A DNA stretch of 64,000 nucleotides. It comes from Methanosarcina mazei S-6. GTDB taxonomy: Archaea; Halobacteriota; Methanosarcinia; Methanosarcinales; Methanosarcinaceae. Where the stretch lies: assembly GCF_000970205.1 (NCBI RefSeq), contig NZ_CP009512.1, positions 3,286,001-3,350,000 of the forward strand, written 5' to 3'. How positions within the stretch are numbered: position 1 is the stretch's first letter; the number at the start of each line of letters is the position of its first letter. The notes beneath the pieces were generated by a model, which was not told the DNA's origin, made no database searches, and saw only the letters and a list, made by a program, of their open reading frames with translations. Below, piece by piece: positions 26,226-38,594 of the stretch. The translations under genes and the position numbers were made by a program.

Positions 26226-28205
26226 TTAAGGTTTGATCCCCAGGACATCCTCAACATATGCCCTTAAAATTTCTGCAACACTCCATGCCTGGGCAATGCA
26301 GCCTCCAGGAGAGTGGGGGAAGTCGCCATCAAACACTTCTGAAATCGTCCCTATGCCTGCGGTCTCAAGGTGCGAATCAAATCCCTGAAGCAGAGCACGC
26401 ATATCCTCAAGGCTCTTTTTTGAATAGTTATGCACTTTCCTGTATGCTTTAACATAAGGTCCAAGGAGCCATGGCCAGACTGTCCCGTTGTGGTAAGCTG
26501 AGTCCCTGCTTTCGGACCCTCCCCTGTAAAGTCCTATGTAAGAAGGATCGTCCAATGAAAGTGTCCTGAGCCCGAAAGGTGTCAGCAAATCTTTCTCCAC
26601 TCTATCCACAATAGCTTTCTCTTTTTCAGGGGAGAGCATTGTGTAGGGTAGAGAGACTGCAAAAATCTGGTTTGGACGAATTGAAGAGTCCTTAATCTGA
26701 TTTCCAGCCTTATCTTCAGACACAATATCATGGAGACAGTTATTCTCAGGATTCCAGAAAACTCTTTCAAAATTGGAGGCTACTCCGGCTGCAAGAGTTT
26801 CGTATGAAGACGTATCTCTCCCCAGCAGGTCTCCCAGTCTGCAAGCAGTCCTGAGAGCATTATACCACAGGGCATTGATTTCACAGGCTTTACCTGCTCT
26901 AGGAGTTACAGGGATGTCGTTTACTTTAGCATCCATCCAGGTCAGCTGAGGGCCCTGCCTGATAAGATAATCAGAATCCATCCCAATCCCGAAATCCGTG
27001 CCTTTACTATAATTATCTATTATATCTTCCACAGTTCCCCAGATATCCGAGAGGAAGAGCAGGTCTTCCGTATATGCAAAATAACGGCTCAGGGAATGAA
27101 TAAACCAGAGAGATGCATCTACAGTATTATAGACAGGCTCTCCTCCGAAAGCCGGGAAATTATTGGGAATCAGGCCTCGCCTGCAGTTACTGGAAAAATT
27201 TTTAAGGATGGATTTGGCATCCTCAAAACGGCGGGGGATCAAAACAAGCCCTGGAAAAGAGATCATTACATCCCTGCCCCAATCTGAGAACCAGGGATAA
27301 CCTGCAATTATTGTTTTTTCACCGGTCAGAGGGTGTTTTACAATAAAAGGATCAGTAGCTCTGAGAAGTTTGAGGGCAAAAGGTTCGGTAAGCCTTGAAT
27401 TAAAAGCAAAAAGGTTCTGTCTATAAACCTCCCTGGTATAGAGTTCTTCAGCTTTTTCAAGAGTAAGAGAGGATATATTTTCAGTTGAAGCGGCAATAAA
27501 GAAATAAGATGTTCCCATTTTAAGTTTGCTTTCGAAATAGCCTGGATTGAAATTATCCTCTCTGAACGCAAGCCCCCGATCTTTTTCTATATCATATTCA
27601 AAGTTATAATACCACTTAGGGTCAGCATGATACTGGAGATTGGATGAAAGCCAGAAAGTAAAACCATTTGAGCTTTCCAGTTTGGTTCCGTCAGTTTCAG
27701 CTTTCTGGGAAAAAGAGAGGTCTCCGGAACGTGTAGTTCCGTGAAAACTTCTTGCGTTGACAAGGGGAGAGATCCTGAGCAAAGCACCTTCTTTACGGCA
27801 CCTGACCTCATAAAGGATACATGTAGTATTACTGTTATGTACCATGAAAATTTTCTTTTTTACAGTGAAGTCCCCGGGCTGGTAGACCCAGAGAGGGGCA
27901 GGTGCAAGAATAAACTTGGTAAGATAGGTGAATCCTTCGGGATAAACCGTACCCGGGTATTTATGGGTTGCAAGCGGGTAGATCTCTTCATTAAGGGAAA
28001 TCTCTTCATCCAGGGAAGAGAGCAGTAAAACCCTGCCAGGGGAATCAGGAGGAGCCGCAACAAGAAGTCCATGGTAAGTCCTTGCCCCGGCTCCAATGAC
28101 CGTAGATGAAGCGTATCCACCAATACCGTTACCTATAATCCATTCTCTTTTTATGCCTTCTTCATAGGTATGAAACGAATCTCTTCCAAGCCGTATCCCA
28201 CTCAT
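26226..28205 (-). CDS. Glycogen debranching enzyme (amylo-alpha-1,6-glucosidase type)
   Basis: A 659-residue enzyme of the archaeal/bacterial GDE family (GH133-like). The N-terminal part (about 1-270) is the beta-sandwich domain with GIGGYASSTVIGAGARTYHG. The C-terminal (alpha/alpha)6 barrel carries WFSDWGRDVMISFPGL, QLTWMDAKVNDIPVTPR and YHNGTVWPWLLGPY, with the expected catalytic acids. It removes alpha-1,6 branches during glycogen breakdown in the cytoplasm; Methanosarcina stores glycogen. It is monocistronic, with a purine-rich site before the ATG. Confidence 0.92.
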   Translation of the reverse strand: MSGIRLGRDSFHTYEEGIKREWIIGNGIGGYASSTVIGAGARTYHGLLVAAPPDSPGRVLLLSSLDEEISLNEEIYPLATHKYPGTVYPEGFTYLTKFILAPAPLWVYQPGDFTVKKKIFMVHNSNTTCILYEVRCRKEGALLRISPLVNARSFHGTTRSGDLSFSQKAETDGTKLESSNGFTFWLSSNLQYHADPKWYYNFEYDIEKDRGLAFREDNFNPGYFESKLKMGTSYFFIAASTENISSLTLEKAEELYTREVYRQNLFAFNSRLTEPFALKLLRATDPFIVKHPLTGEKTIIAGYPWFSDWGRDVMISFPGLVLIPRRFEDAKSILKNFSSNCRRGLIPNNFPAFGGEPVYNTVDASLWFIHSLSRYFAYTEDLLFLSDIWGTVEDIIDNYSKGTDFGIGMDSDYLIRQGPQLTWMDAKVNDIPVTPRAGKACEINALWYNALRTACRLGDLLGRDTSSYETLAAGVASNFERVFWNPENNCLHDIVSEDKAGNQIKDSSIRPNQIFAVSLPYTMLSPEKEKAIVDRVEKDLLTPFGLRTLSLDDPSYIGLYRGGSESRDSAYHNGTVWPWLLGPYVKAYRKVHNYSKKSLEDMRALLQGFDSHLETAGIGTISEVFDGDFPHSPGGCIAQAWSVAEILRAYVEDVLGIKP

Positions 28206-28366
28206 ACATACCTGATTAGGATTTAATTTCTTATATAGTTGTACATTTAGAAGGGAGGGGTTTAAACGGAGAAAGAAGCATACGGTATAATAAGTTTTAA
28301 GATAATTATATTTTAATTGTAAACATAAACTATTTTAGCTGTGCAGGACATAAGAAAGTGAGAATC

Positions 28367-29506
28367 ATGAAGCAAGACCTTTTAGAACTCCTTATTGATA
28401 TTTTCAAATCATCCGGATACAATGTCATAATATCCAGCCAGTATGACATCCTTGTGGAGAAAAACGGACATAAGGCTTATGTCATGTGTGCCCTGAGTCC
28501 AGATTACGAAGAAATAAAATCTTTTTCTGAAAAGATAAAGGGTTGCACTGGAATTTATGTCATAACCCAGAAGACTTCAGGAGAACTTGATGATTACGCA
28601 GCCGAGCTAGGGATATACATATGGGACAGGGATGAACTGGCTCTCCAGATCGGAAGGGCGGTTCTGACAAATATGGAAAGAAAATCAAGGAACTGTCAAA
28701 CAGAATCTGAATTGCCCTCCAGGGAATGCCAGAATAATGTAAGTCCTACCTCTGAATCTGCCAGAGATAACTGGAAAGAAAGCTTCGAACAGGAGCCCTG
28801 TTCAGGCGGGGGACTTGTACCTCTACAGGAACTATCAGGGGGAACAGAAAGAGTTTCTTTTGCGTCAAGGATCCGGCCTCCGGTTCAGGAGAGGAAACCC
28901 TTAAAGAGAATAGAGGACGATGAAACTCCGGGGACTGAAGAGTATGAGACGCTGAATATCCAGTCCGTAGAACCCAGGATTCCTAAAGATCAGGCTATTA
29001 TTATTGCAAAACCCTATCTTATCGGCCCTAAAGATGCGATCTTAAAATTCGTTCCCTTCTGGATGTATTCTTACAGCGTGGAAGCAGAAAAACGGTTCAG
29101 GTCAAAGGTTGTAAATATTACAGGGGAAGGAAAAGGTTTTCTTAATGCACTGAACAAGTCAAAAGAAAATATGGATATAGAAGGGCTTGGGACACCCACC
29201 AGAATTCCGGCAGTGCAGTATGAGGTAAAAAGGCCGAATGTAGATAAAAAGCAGGCAGAGAAGATTCTTCTTGATTTTATTATACAGGAAAATACACGTG
29301 AGATGCGCTTTAATAACCTCGAAGGGCAGGCAGTTATCTATGAGCAAAAGAATATTAGCCCGAGAGCTGATGAAGTCGAACTTAATATGGATCTTGTTTA
29401 TGTTCCAGTATGGGAAGTAAAGGGAAAAAGAAATTCTCTTGAAATTAACGCTTATAATGCCAGCATTCTCGAAGAGCCTGTGGATGAAGATGCCGAGTTT
29501 GTGTAA
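28367..29506 (+). CDS. Mrr-like nuclease-fold protein, function unknown
   Basis: A 379-residue protein. Residues 1-100 resemble a restriction-endonuclease-like (Mrr/PD-(D/E)XK) fold: GYNVIISSQYDILVEKNGHKAYVMC, then an alpha/beta region. The catalytic acid-lysine pattern is poorly conserved, so activity is doubtful. Residues 100-190 form a polar, low-complexity linker. The C-terminal 200 residues are two related alpha/beta units (FVPFWMYSYSVEAE and LVYVPVWEVKGKR share a VPxW core), suggesting a duplication. GTG at 28358 is in frame, but the ATG at 28367 has GTGAG at a good distance. Confidence 0.6.
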   Translation: MKQDLLELLIDIFKSSGYNVIISSQYDILVEKNGHKAYVMCALSPDYEEIKSFSEKIKGCTGIYVITQKTSGELDDYAAELGIYIWDRDELALQIGRAVLTNMERKSRNCQTESELPSRECQNNVSPTSESARDNWKESFEQEPCSGGGLVPLQELSGGTERVSFASRIRPPVQERKPLKRIEDDETPGTEEYETLNIQSVEPRIPKDQAIIIAKPYLIGPKDAILKFVPFWMYSYSVEAEKRFRSKVVNITGEGKGFLNALNKSKENMDIEGLGTPTRIPAVQYEVKRPNVDKKQAEKILLDFIIQENTREMRFNNLEGQAVIYEQKNISPRADEVELNMDLVYVPVWEVKGKRNSLEINAYNASILEEPVDEDAEFV

Positions 29507-29795
29507 AGGAATTCCCTGAAAAAATATCAGAAGAAAAATATATAATATAGAAAATATATTTACATATTGGAGAAAAAAGGGCTTTCATTAAAAGATCCTC
29601 ATCTGCCCTTCAAGACTCCTTAATAAGGCTTTTTCAGGGGAAAAAGGGTGTCATCTCACATAAGCATTATATGTTTTGGATGCAAGATTATATAACTCTT
29701 GGGAGTTATCTGTAAGCTGTAACGGATGGCATTCTTTAGAAATTAAAGATCTTCAAGTTCTAAATTTACCAAAATGAAAAAAGAGGTGCATATAA
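29507..29795 (+). promoter_or_regulatory. Promoter with palindrome upstream of the IscA-like gene
   Basis: A TATA-like TTATATAAC lies at 29689-29696. A perfect palindrome with arms ATAACTC (29692-29698) and GAGTTAT (29703-29709) and loop TTGG overlaps its downstream edge. A dimeric repressor bound there would block transcription. The start codon at 29796 follows GAGGTG. I know no archaeal operator with this sequence. Nothing else is seen in the spacer. Confidence 0.5.
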
Positions 29796-30116
29796 ATGAT
29801 CGAAGTAACAGAAAAAGCTGCAGCAGAACTGAAAGCACTGCTGGAACAGGAAGGCAAGCCTGACCTTGCGCTCAGAATCTTTGTTGCTGGAGTAGCCTGC
29901 AGTGGAGTACAGTATGGACTGGCCCTCGACGAAGAAGTTAAAGAAGACGACGTCACCATGGAAAGCAATGGAATAAAGCTTGTAATGGCAAAAGATATCG
30001 AGAGAAACTTCTCTGAAGGCAGCATTGATTACATAGAAGACGAAAACGGAAAAGGTTTCCTTATCCGCAACCCCAACGCCGGCGGCGGATGTGGCACCTG
30101 TGGTGGCTGCCATTAA
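29796..30116 (+). CDS. IscA/HesB-type iron-sulfur cluster protein
   Basis: A 106-residue A-type Fe-S carrier. The domain covers residues 1-99 (MIEVTEKAAAELKALL, then RIFVAGVACSGVQYGLALDE, with Cys35). The usual C-terminal cysteine pair is replaced by a richer tail, CGTCGGC, with Cys99, Cys102 and Cys105 spaced as C-x2-C-x2-C. A-type proteins receive Fe-S clusters or iron and pass them to apo-enzymes in the cytoplasm. It is probably controlled by the palindrome in its promoter and may be co-transcribed with NAC 78 bases downstream. Confidence 0.88.
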   Translation: MIEVTEKAAAELKALLEQEGKPDLALRIFVAGVACSGVQYGLALDEEVKEDDVTMESNGIKLVMAKDIERNFSEGSIDYIEDENGKGFLIRNPNAGGGCGTCGGCH

Positions 30117-30194
30117 ATAAGTTAACTGCTCTGAATGCTAAATACCCGAGCCTGAAGAAGCAAATAAGAAATAAAACAAAGGAGAATAAAATCT

Positions 30195-30557
30195 ATGTTT
30201 CCAGGAATGGGAGGCGTGGGTGGTCGGGGGATGAACCCGGCTAAAATGAAGCAGATGATGAAGCAGATGGGGATTGATGTTAAGGAACTGAAGGATGTTG
30301 AAGAGGTTGTTATAAAGACAGCAGACTCTAACATAGTTATTGAGAATGCAAACGTCACTATAATGACAGTCCAGGGTTCGGAAACATATCAGATCGTAGG
30401 CGATGTAAAGGAAGTCCCAAAATCTCTGGAAATCCCTGCTGAAGACATCAAACTCGTAATGGAGCAGACCGGCGTCTCCGAAGAAGAAGCCAGGAATGCC
30501 CTGAAGAACTCAAATGGAGATCTGGCAGAAGCCATTGTGGCACTTTCTTCTGCCTGA
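30195..30557 (+). CDS. nac: Nascent polypeptide-associated complex protein (aNAC)
   Basis: A 120-residue archaeal NAC, homologous to the alpha subunit of the eukaryotic complex. It has an N-terminal GMGGVGGRGMNPAKMKQMMK, the NAC beta-barrel domain (about 30-75, DVEEVVIKTADSNIVIENAN), and a C-terminal UBA domain (about 82-120, KLVMEQTGVSEEEARNALK). It forms a homodimer that binds ribosomes and emerging nascent chains. The ATG is preceded by AAAGGAG. Confidence 0.95.
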   Translation: MFPGMGGVGGRGMNPAKMKQMMKQMGIDVKELKDVEEVVIKTADSNIVIENANVTIMTVQGSETYQIVGDVKEVPKSLEIPAEDIKLVMEQTGVSEEEARNALKNSNGDLAEAIVALSSA

Positions 30558-31232
30558 TTCCTTTTCTTCATTTTACAACTATTTACCTTGTATTTAAAGA
30601 TAAATTATAAAGATAAATTAAATTAAAGTGGAATAATTTTATAGATTTAATACTTTTTTAAAGGTCTCATTTTAATGAGAATACAATATAAATCTCATAT
30701 TTTATCAATTACTTTCTTCTCTTCGGATCATCCTCAGATCCTGAAAGATCCACCAGAGACTCTGACATTTGAGGGTACTTTAACATAGGATAAATAATGA
30801 AAAAGATCTTTTGTATGTACTTATTCTTTAAGTGTTTATAATATAAAAATTTGTATTAAGTATATGAAAAATAGATTGCAGAGTTCACATTTTTTTTGCA
30901 GAACTTCAGGATGTATACTACAAAGCTGATCCCGAAACTCAATGTTGAGACTCTAAACTCCGTATGCTGAATAACCAATAGAGTTTCAGATCATGGAAAA
31001 TAGTTTTGAAACTTTGCTAATTTTGAGGTAAAATTGGTTTTGGGATGAACTCACAGAACAGAGAGCAACAAGATTGAAGAAGTAGAAAGAAAACTAGAAG
31101 GAGATTAAAGAAATTTCAAAAAATAAAACAATATCGGAATACGACATAAGAGTACAATTTCAAAAAATCATTCAAAAAACAATACCAGAAAAATCAATTT
31201 CAAAAATCGGTTTTAAAATTAAAGTATTATAA
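30558..31232. other. Spacer between NAC and the 3' end of the rRNA operon
   Basis: About 670 AT-rich bases without a credible gene or tRNA. On the minus strand, downstream of 5S rRNA, are several T-runs (complement of A-runs around 31150-31206), which would serve as transcription terminators for the rRNA operon. The centre holds only broken frames. Confidence 0.5.
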
Positions 31233-31363
31233 GGTGAGCTTGGCAGCGATCCAGAGTTCCCGAAGGCTCGCACACTTCAGTACAGTAAGGAACGCGGGCA
31301 GGCTTATCTTCTGTGTTCGGGATGGGTACAGGAGTTGCCCTGCCGCTATGGCCGCCAAACTCA
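31233..31363 (-). rRNA. rrf: 5S ribosomal RNA
   Basis: The terminal helix pairs GAGTTTGG at the 5' end (near 31361) with CCAAGCTC at the 3' end (near 31235). Internal conserved blocks of archaeal 5S rRNA, such as CCCATCCCGAAC, are visible. The ends are approximate to a few bases. It is the last gene of the 16S-23S-5S operon. Confidence 0.93.
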
Positions 31364-31429
31364 ACCTATAAATGGGATAGGGGAATATGAAAGTCGTGTT
31401 AGTGCTGCATACTGAATTTCGCCTGGACC

Positions 31430-34344
<2,915 letters not shown>

Positions 34345-34347
<3 letters not shown>

Positions 34348-34375
34348 GGTCCAGTTAGCGTTCAATATACAGCAC
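34345..34375 (-). promoter_or_regulatory. 23S processing stem with bulge-helix-bulge motif (5' half)
   Basis: Transcript bases here pair with the 3' flank at 31402-31432. The outer helix pairs GTGCTG with CAGCAC, and the inner helix pairs TGGACCTG with CAGGTCCA. Between them CGCT pairs with GGCG over four positions, flanked by three-base bulges (AAC and AAA). This is the shape cut by the archaeal splicing endonuclease to release pre-23S rRNA. Confidence 0.75.
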
Positions 34376-34547
34376 CTATACACGACTTCATGTGCCTGCG
34401 GTTCCGCGCAGGCTATCCATCCTTCCCCGAAAATTTACTTTCCGGGTGCACTTGATGATTTGTGAGATTAATATGGAGAAATCTTATCGATTTCTGGTTT
34501 GAGGATTTGTTCGGTTTATCGGCATCTGGGTGATATTGTTTTATGCT
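34348..34547 (-). other. 16S-23S spacer without tRNA
   Basis: The 200-base spacer contains the 3' half of the 16S processing stem (34501-34539), the 5' half of the 23S stem (34345-34375) and a short hairpin (GCCTGCG/CGCAGGC near 34395-34415). No tRNA-Ala or other tRNA with a T-loop or anticodon arm is present, although many euryarchaeal operons carry tRNA-Ala here. Confidence 0.7.
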
Positions 34548-36023
<1,476 letters not shown>

Positions 36024-36129
36024 TGTTAATGTATCGCACACTTCAAAATTAAAGGTCTTGGTCGCAGAAACTTGCACTAACAACTATCAATTCAGTTAGT
36101 TCATGTCGCGATAAATGTAGTATAATAAC

Positions 36130-36166
36130 AAATATCACCCAGAATTAACCGAACCGACAAATCCTC
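36130..36166 (-). promoter_or_regulatory. 16S processing stem (5' half)
   Basis: The leader transcript GAGGATTTGT...CTGGGTGATATT pairs with the 3' flank of 16S at 34501-34539 (AATATCACCCAG...ACAAATCCTC), making a long stem that brings both ends of pre-16S together. Interior unpaired bases flanking a short TCGG/CCGA helix resemble a bulge-helix-bulge cut site, but I could not resolve it fully by eye. Confidence 0.65.
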
Positions 36167-36240
36167 GTCAGTCAGGAAATAACTCCTGACTCCATTTTTA
36201 ATGATTAGTAATCTGCATTTATGATGCAGGAAGTTATAGT

Positions 36241-36520
36241 TACGCACCCATAGTATTTAAAGGTATCGACCCCCCTGTTTGACAGGAGAGATCATAACCG
36301 GTCACCATGAGAGAAAAACATCTAGCATGTGATTGAAACCACACTAGAGCAAACTTAGTATTTACGCATCCATTGTATTTAAAGATATCCATTCCCTCTT
36401 GAAAAAGAAGAAATATCAAACTTTTAGACAATGAGAAAACCAGCCTGCACAAAGACATTCATGCTTTGACTGGAAACACATATACATAAGTTTTAGTATA
36501 TAAAGCTTGTTATTCAGAGA
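36241..36520 (-). promoter_or_regulatory. Tandem rRNA operon promoters
   Basis: On the minus strand two near-identical promoter blocks occur 122 bases apart: TTTAAATAC followed by ATGGATGCGTAA (36363-36390) and by ATGGGTGCGTAA (36241-36270). A third TATA-like CTTTATATAC lies near 36500. The sequence between blocks is also partly repeated (a TTTC..TCA..GCATG..CTCAT pattern), so the region arose by duplication of a unit of about 120 bases. Multiple promoters are usual for strong rRNA transcription. Confidence 0.7.
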
Positions 36521-36871
36521 ACTTTGTAAAGAAAAAAGATCATAACAGACTATGATATTTTGCTTTTTCAATTCCTGAATTCCCACTCTTGAATTGATAA
36601 TTCGAGAGCAGCGCACGCTTGTTTTGCGCGTGAGACATACAAAGGAACATCCAGTATATATATCTATCGCTCGGTGCATTACTTGGAAAAAAATAATAAT
36701 AAGAAGAGATTAAAGGATAACAGAAAAGCGCAGCATTAAAATAACAACAGGAAATTGAAAGCTGCACGACGAATAACCTTAAAACCCGAAAAAAGAGATA
36801 TAGGGATATTTAAGGATATAAAAATAAAAGATGAAATAATAATTACAAATTACATGTAATGAGGTATCACA
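36521..36871. other. Divergent spacer between the rRNA operon and aIF1A
   Basis: No gene is seen. A minus-strand TATA-like run at 36655-36665 (ATATATATAC) is followed by a small hairpin with CACGC/GCGTG arms near 36614-36632; it could be a fourth rRNA promoter or start a small RNA. A plus-strand TATA-like GGATATAAAAATA near 36815 would serve aIF1A. Confidence 0.4.
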
Positions 36872-37201
36872 CTGGCAGACTTAAAGAAACCTACATCAAG
36901 AGCCTCTCCCAGCACAGAAGAGACCGTGACAAGAGTGCGCACTCCGCGCAGGGAAAACAACGAAATCCTGGCAACTGTAGAAAGTCTCCTTGGTGCAAAC
37001 AGGCTCAGACTCCGCTGTATGGATGGAGTCGTCCGTATGGGAAGAATTCCGGGGTCAATGAAGAAAAAGACCTGGATTAGAGAAGGAGACGTCGTCATTG
37101 CCGTGCCCTGGGAATTCCAGAATGAAAAAGCAGATGTGATCTGGAAATACACAAGGCCGCAGGTAGACTGGCTTGAAAGAAAAGGATACCTTAAAGGATA
37201 A
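36872..37201 (+). CDS. eif1A: Translation initiation factor aIF1A, apparent CTG start
   Basis: A 109-residue OB-fold protein homologous to eukaryotic eIF1A. It contains [23 protein letters not shown], the basic [19 protein letters not shown] block, and [10 protein letters not shown] at the C-terminus. It binds the ribosomal A site during initiation. Frame analysis shows that family residues [12 protein letters not shown] continue upstream of the first standard start (GTG 36926) to a CTG at 36872. CTG lies six bases after GAGGT, and a stop codon at 36860 leaves no ATG, GTG or TTG in between. RIO1 follows two bases after its stop. Confidence 0.9.
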   Translation: MADLKKPTSRASPSTEETVTRVRTPRRENNEILATVESLLGANRLRLRCMDGVVRMGRIPGSMKKKTWIREGDVVIAVPWEFQNEKADVIWKYTRPQVDWLERKGYLKG

Positions 37202-37203
37202 AC

Positions 37204-37992
37204 ATGAGCAGGGATCTGGAAGAGAAAGTAAAGCGCATTGACAGTGCTACAGACAAAGCCCGGGCAAGAGAAAAAGACTCTGATCGGCTGAAGGTGGAAG
37301 AGAATGTATTTGATGTTCCCACCCTTAAAATCCTTTATACACTTTCAAATAAAGGGATAATAAAAGCAATGGGAGGAGCCATCAGTACTGGGAAGGAAGC
37401 AAATGTTTTCTATGCAGAAGGCGATGAAAAAGAACTGGCAATAAAGATATACAGGATGGCCAGCAGCACTTTCAAGGCAATGGATGCCTATATTATGAAA
37501 GACCCCCGCTTCACGAACATTCGAAACAACAGGCGAGACATCATTTTTGCATGGACGCGCAAGGAACTGCAGAACCTGAAGCGTGCAAAGAGCGCAGGCG
37601 TAAGGGTGCCTGAACCAATAGTTGCTGAAAAGAATGTCCTTATTATGGAATTCATGGGAGAAGAAAAGAAACCTTATCCCCTGTTGAAGAACACTCCTCT
37701 GGAAGATGATGAGGCAAAGCTTGTTTATAACAAAATCGTTGAATACATGCATCTCCTTTATAAAGAAGCAAACCTTGTGCATGCTGACCTGAGTGAATAT
37801 AACATTCTCATTGACCCGGCAGATAAGACCCCGGTCTTTATTGATATGGGGCAGTCCGTAACCCTGGAACATCCCAATGCAAGAGAGTTTCTCTACAGAG
37901 ACGTGCTAAATATACTCAGGTTCTTTGGCCGCTATGGGATCACGGACAAACCTGAAGAACTGCTTTCAAAAATACAGGCGGAAACAACATGA
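37204..37992 (+). CDS. rio1: RIO1-type serine protein kinase
   Basis: A 262-residue atypical protein kinase. Visible motifs are the glycine-rich loop GGAISTGKEANVFYAEG, the ATP-binding lysine in LAIKIYRM, the RIO-specific insert with DPRF and the tryptophan segment FAWTRKELQNLKRA, the catalytic loop LVHADLSEYNILI, and the metal-binding FIDMGQSV. RIO kinases act in late maturation of the small ribosomal subunit. The gene lies between aIF1A and the KH protein, a cluster conserved in archaea. It overlaps the next gene by four bases (ATGA). Confidence 0.95.
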   Translation: MSRDLEEKVKRIDSATDKARAREKDSDRLKVEENVFDVPTLKILYTLSNKGIIKAMGGAISTGKEANVFYAEGDEKELAIKIYRMASSTFKAMDAYIMKDPRFTNIRNNRRDIIFAWTRKELQNLKRAKSAGVRVPEPIVAEKNVLIMEFMGEEKKPYPLLKNTPLEDDEAKLVYNKIVEYMHLLYKEANLVHADLSEYNILIDPADKTPVFIDMGQSVTLEHPNAREFLYRDVLNILRFFGRYGITDKPEELLSKIQAETT

Positions 37993-38537
37993 CTCAGTAT
38001 GTCAAAATCCCCAGAGAAAGAATCGGAGTAATCATCGGTCCTAAAGGAGAAATAAAAAAACTCATAGAGGACAAAACCACATGCCAGCTGGAAATAGAGA
38101 GTGATAGCGGAAAAATCGATGTTACCTGCGAGGGAGACCCTTTAAAAGAATTCAGGGTCCTTGAAACCATCAAAGCTATTGGAAGAGGTTTCAGCCCGGA
38201 AAAAGCTCTTGAAATCCTTGATGATGAGATGCTCATGCTTGAAGTGATTGACCTTTCAGATGTTGCCACAACTCCAAAAGAGCTCCAGCGCATAAAAGGA
38301 AGGATTATCGGAAGGAACGGGCGGACCAGAGAGCTTGCGGAAAGCCTGATAAATGTCAAAATCTCGGTATACGGAAAAACCGTATCCGTACTCGGTTACC
38401 CCGAACAGAACACCATAATACGAACAGCAATAAAGATGCTGCTCGATGGAGCCACTCACGGCGCGGTCTACAAATTCCTTGAAAAGAAACACCAGGAACT
38501 TCTGCACTCGCAGCTGGATTCGGTAGACTTTTACTAA
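37989..38537 (+). CDS. KH-domain ribosome assembly protein (Pno1/Krr1-like)
   Basis: A 182-residue protein with two KH domains. The first is RIGVIIGPKGEIKKLIED (about 8-70), and the second contains GRIIGRNGRTRELAESL with conserved flanks (about 95-160). It is the archaeal homologue of Pno1/Dim2, which binds the 3' end of pre-16S rRNA and works with Nob1. Overlap with rio1 by ATGA implies translational coupling. Nob1 itself is encoded at 7.5 kb in this window. Confidence 0.93.
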   Translation: MTQYVKIPRERIGVIIGPKGEIKKLIEDKTTCQLEIESDSGKIDVTCEGDPLKEFRVLETIKAIGRGFSPEKALEILDDEMLMLEVIDLSDVATTPKELQRIKGRIIGRNGRTRELAESLINVKISVYGKTVSVLGYPEQNTIIRTAIKMLLDGATHGAVYKFLEKKHQELLHSQLDSVDFY

Positions 38538-38594
38538 AAAAAGAAAGACCATTACAAAAATTAATTAAAAAAGGAGAGTTCCGGAATCTTATTT

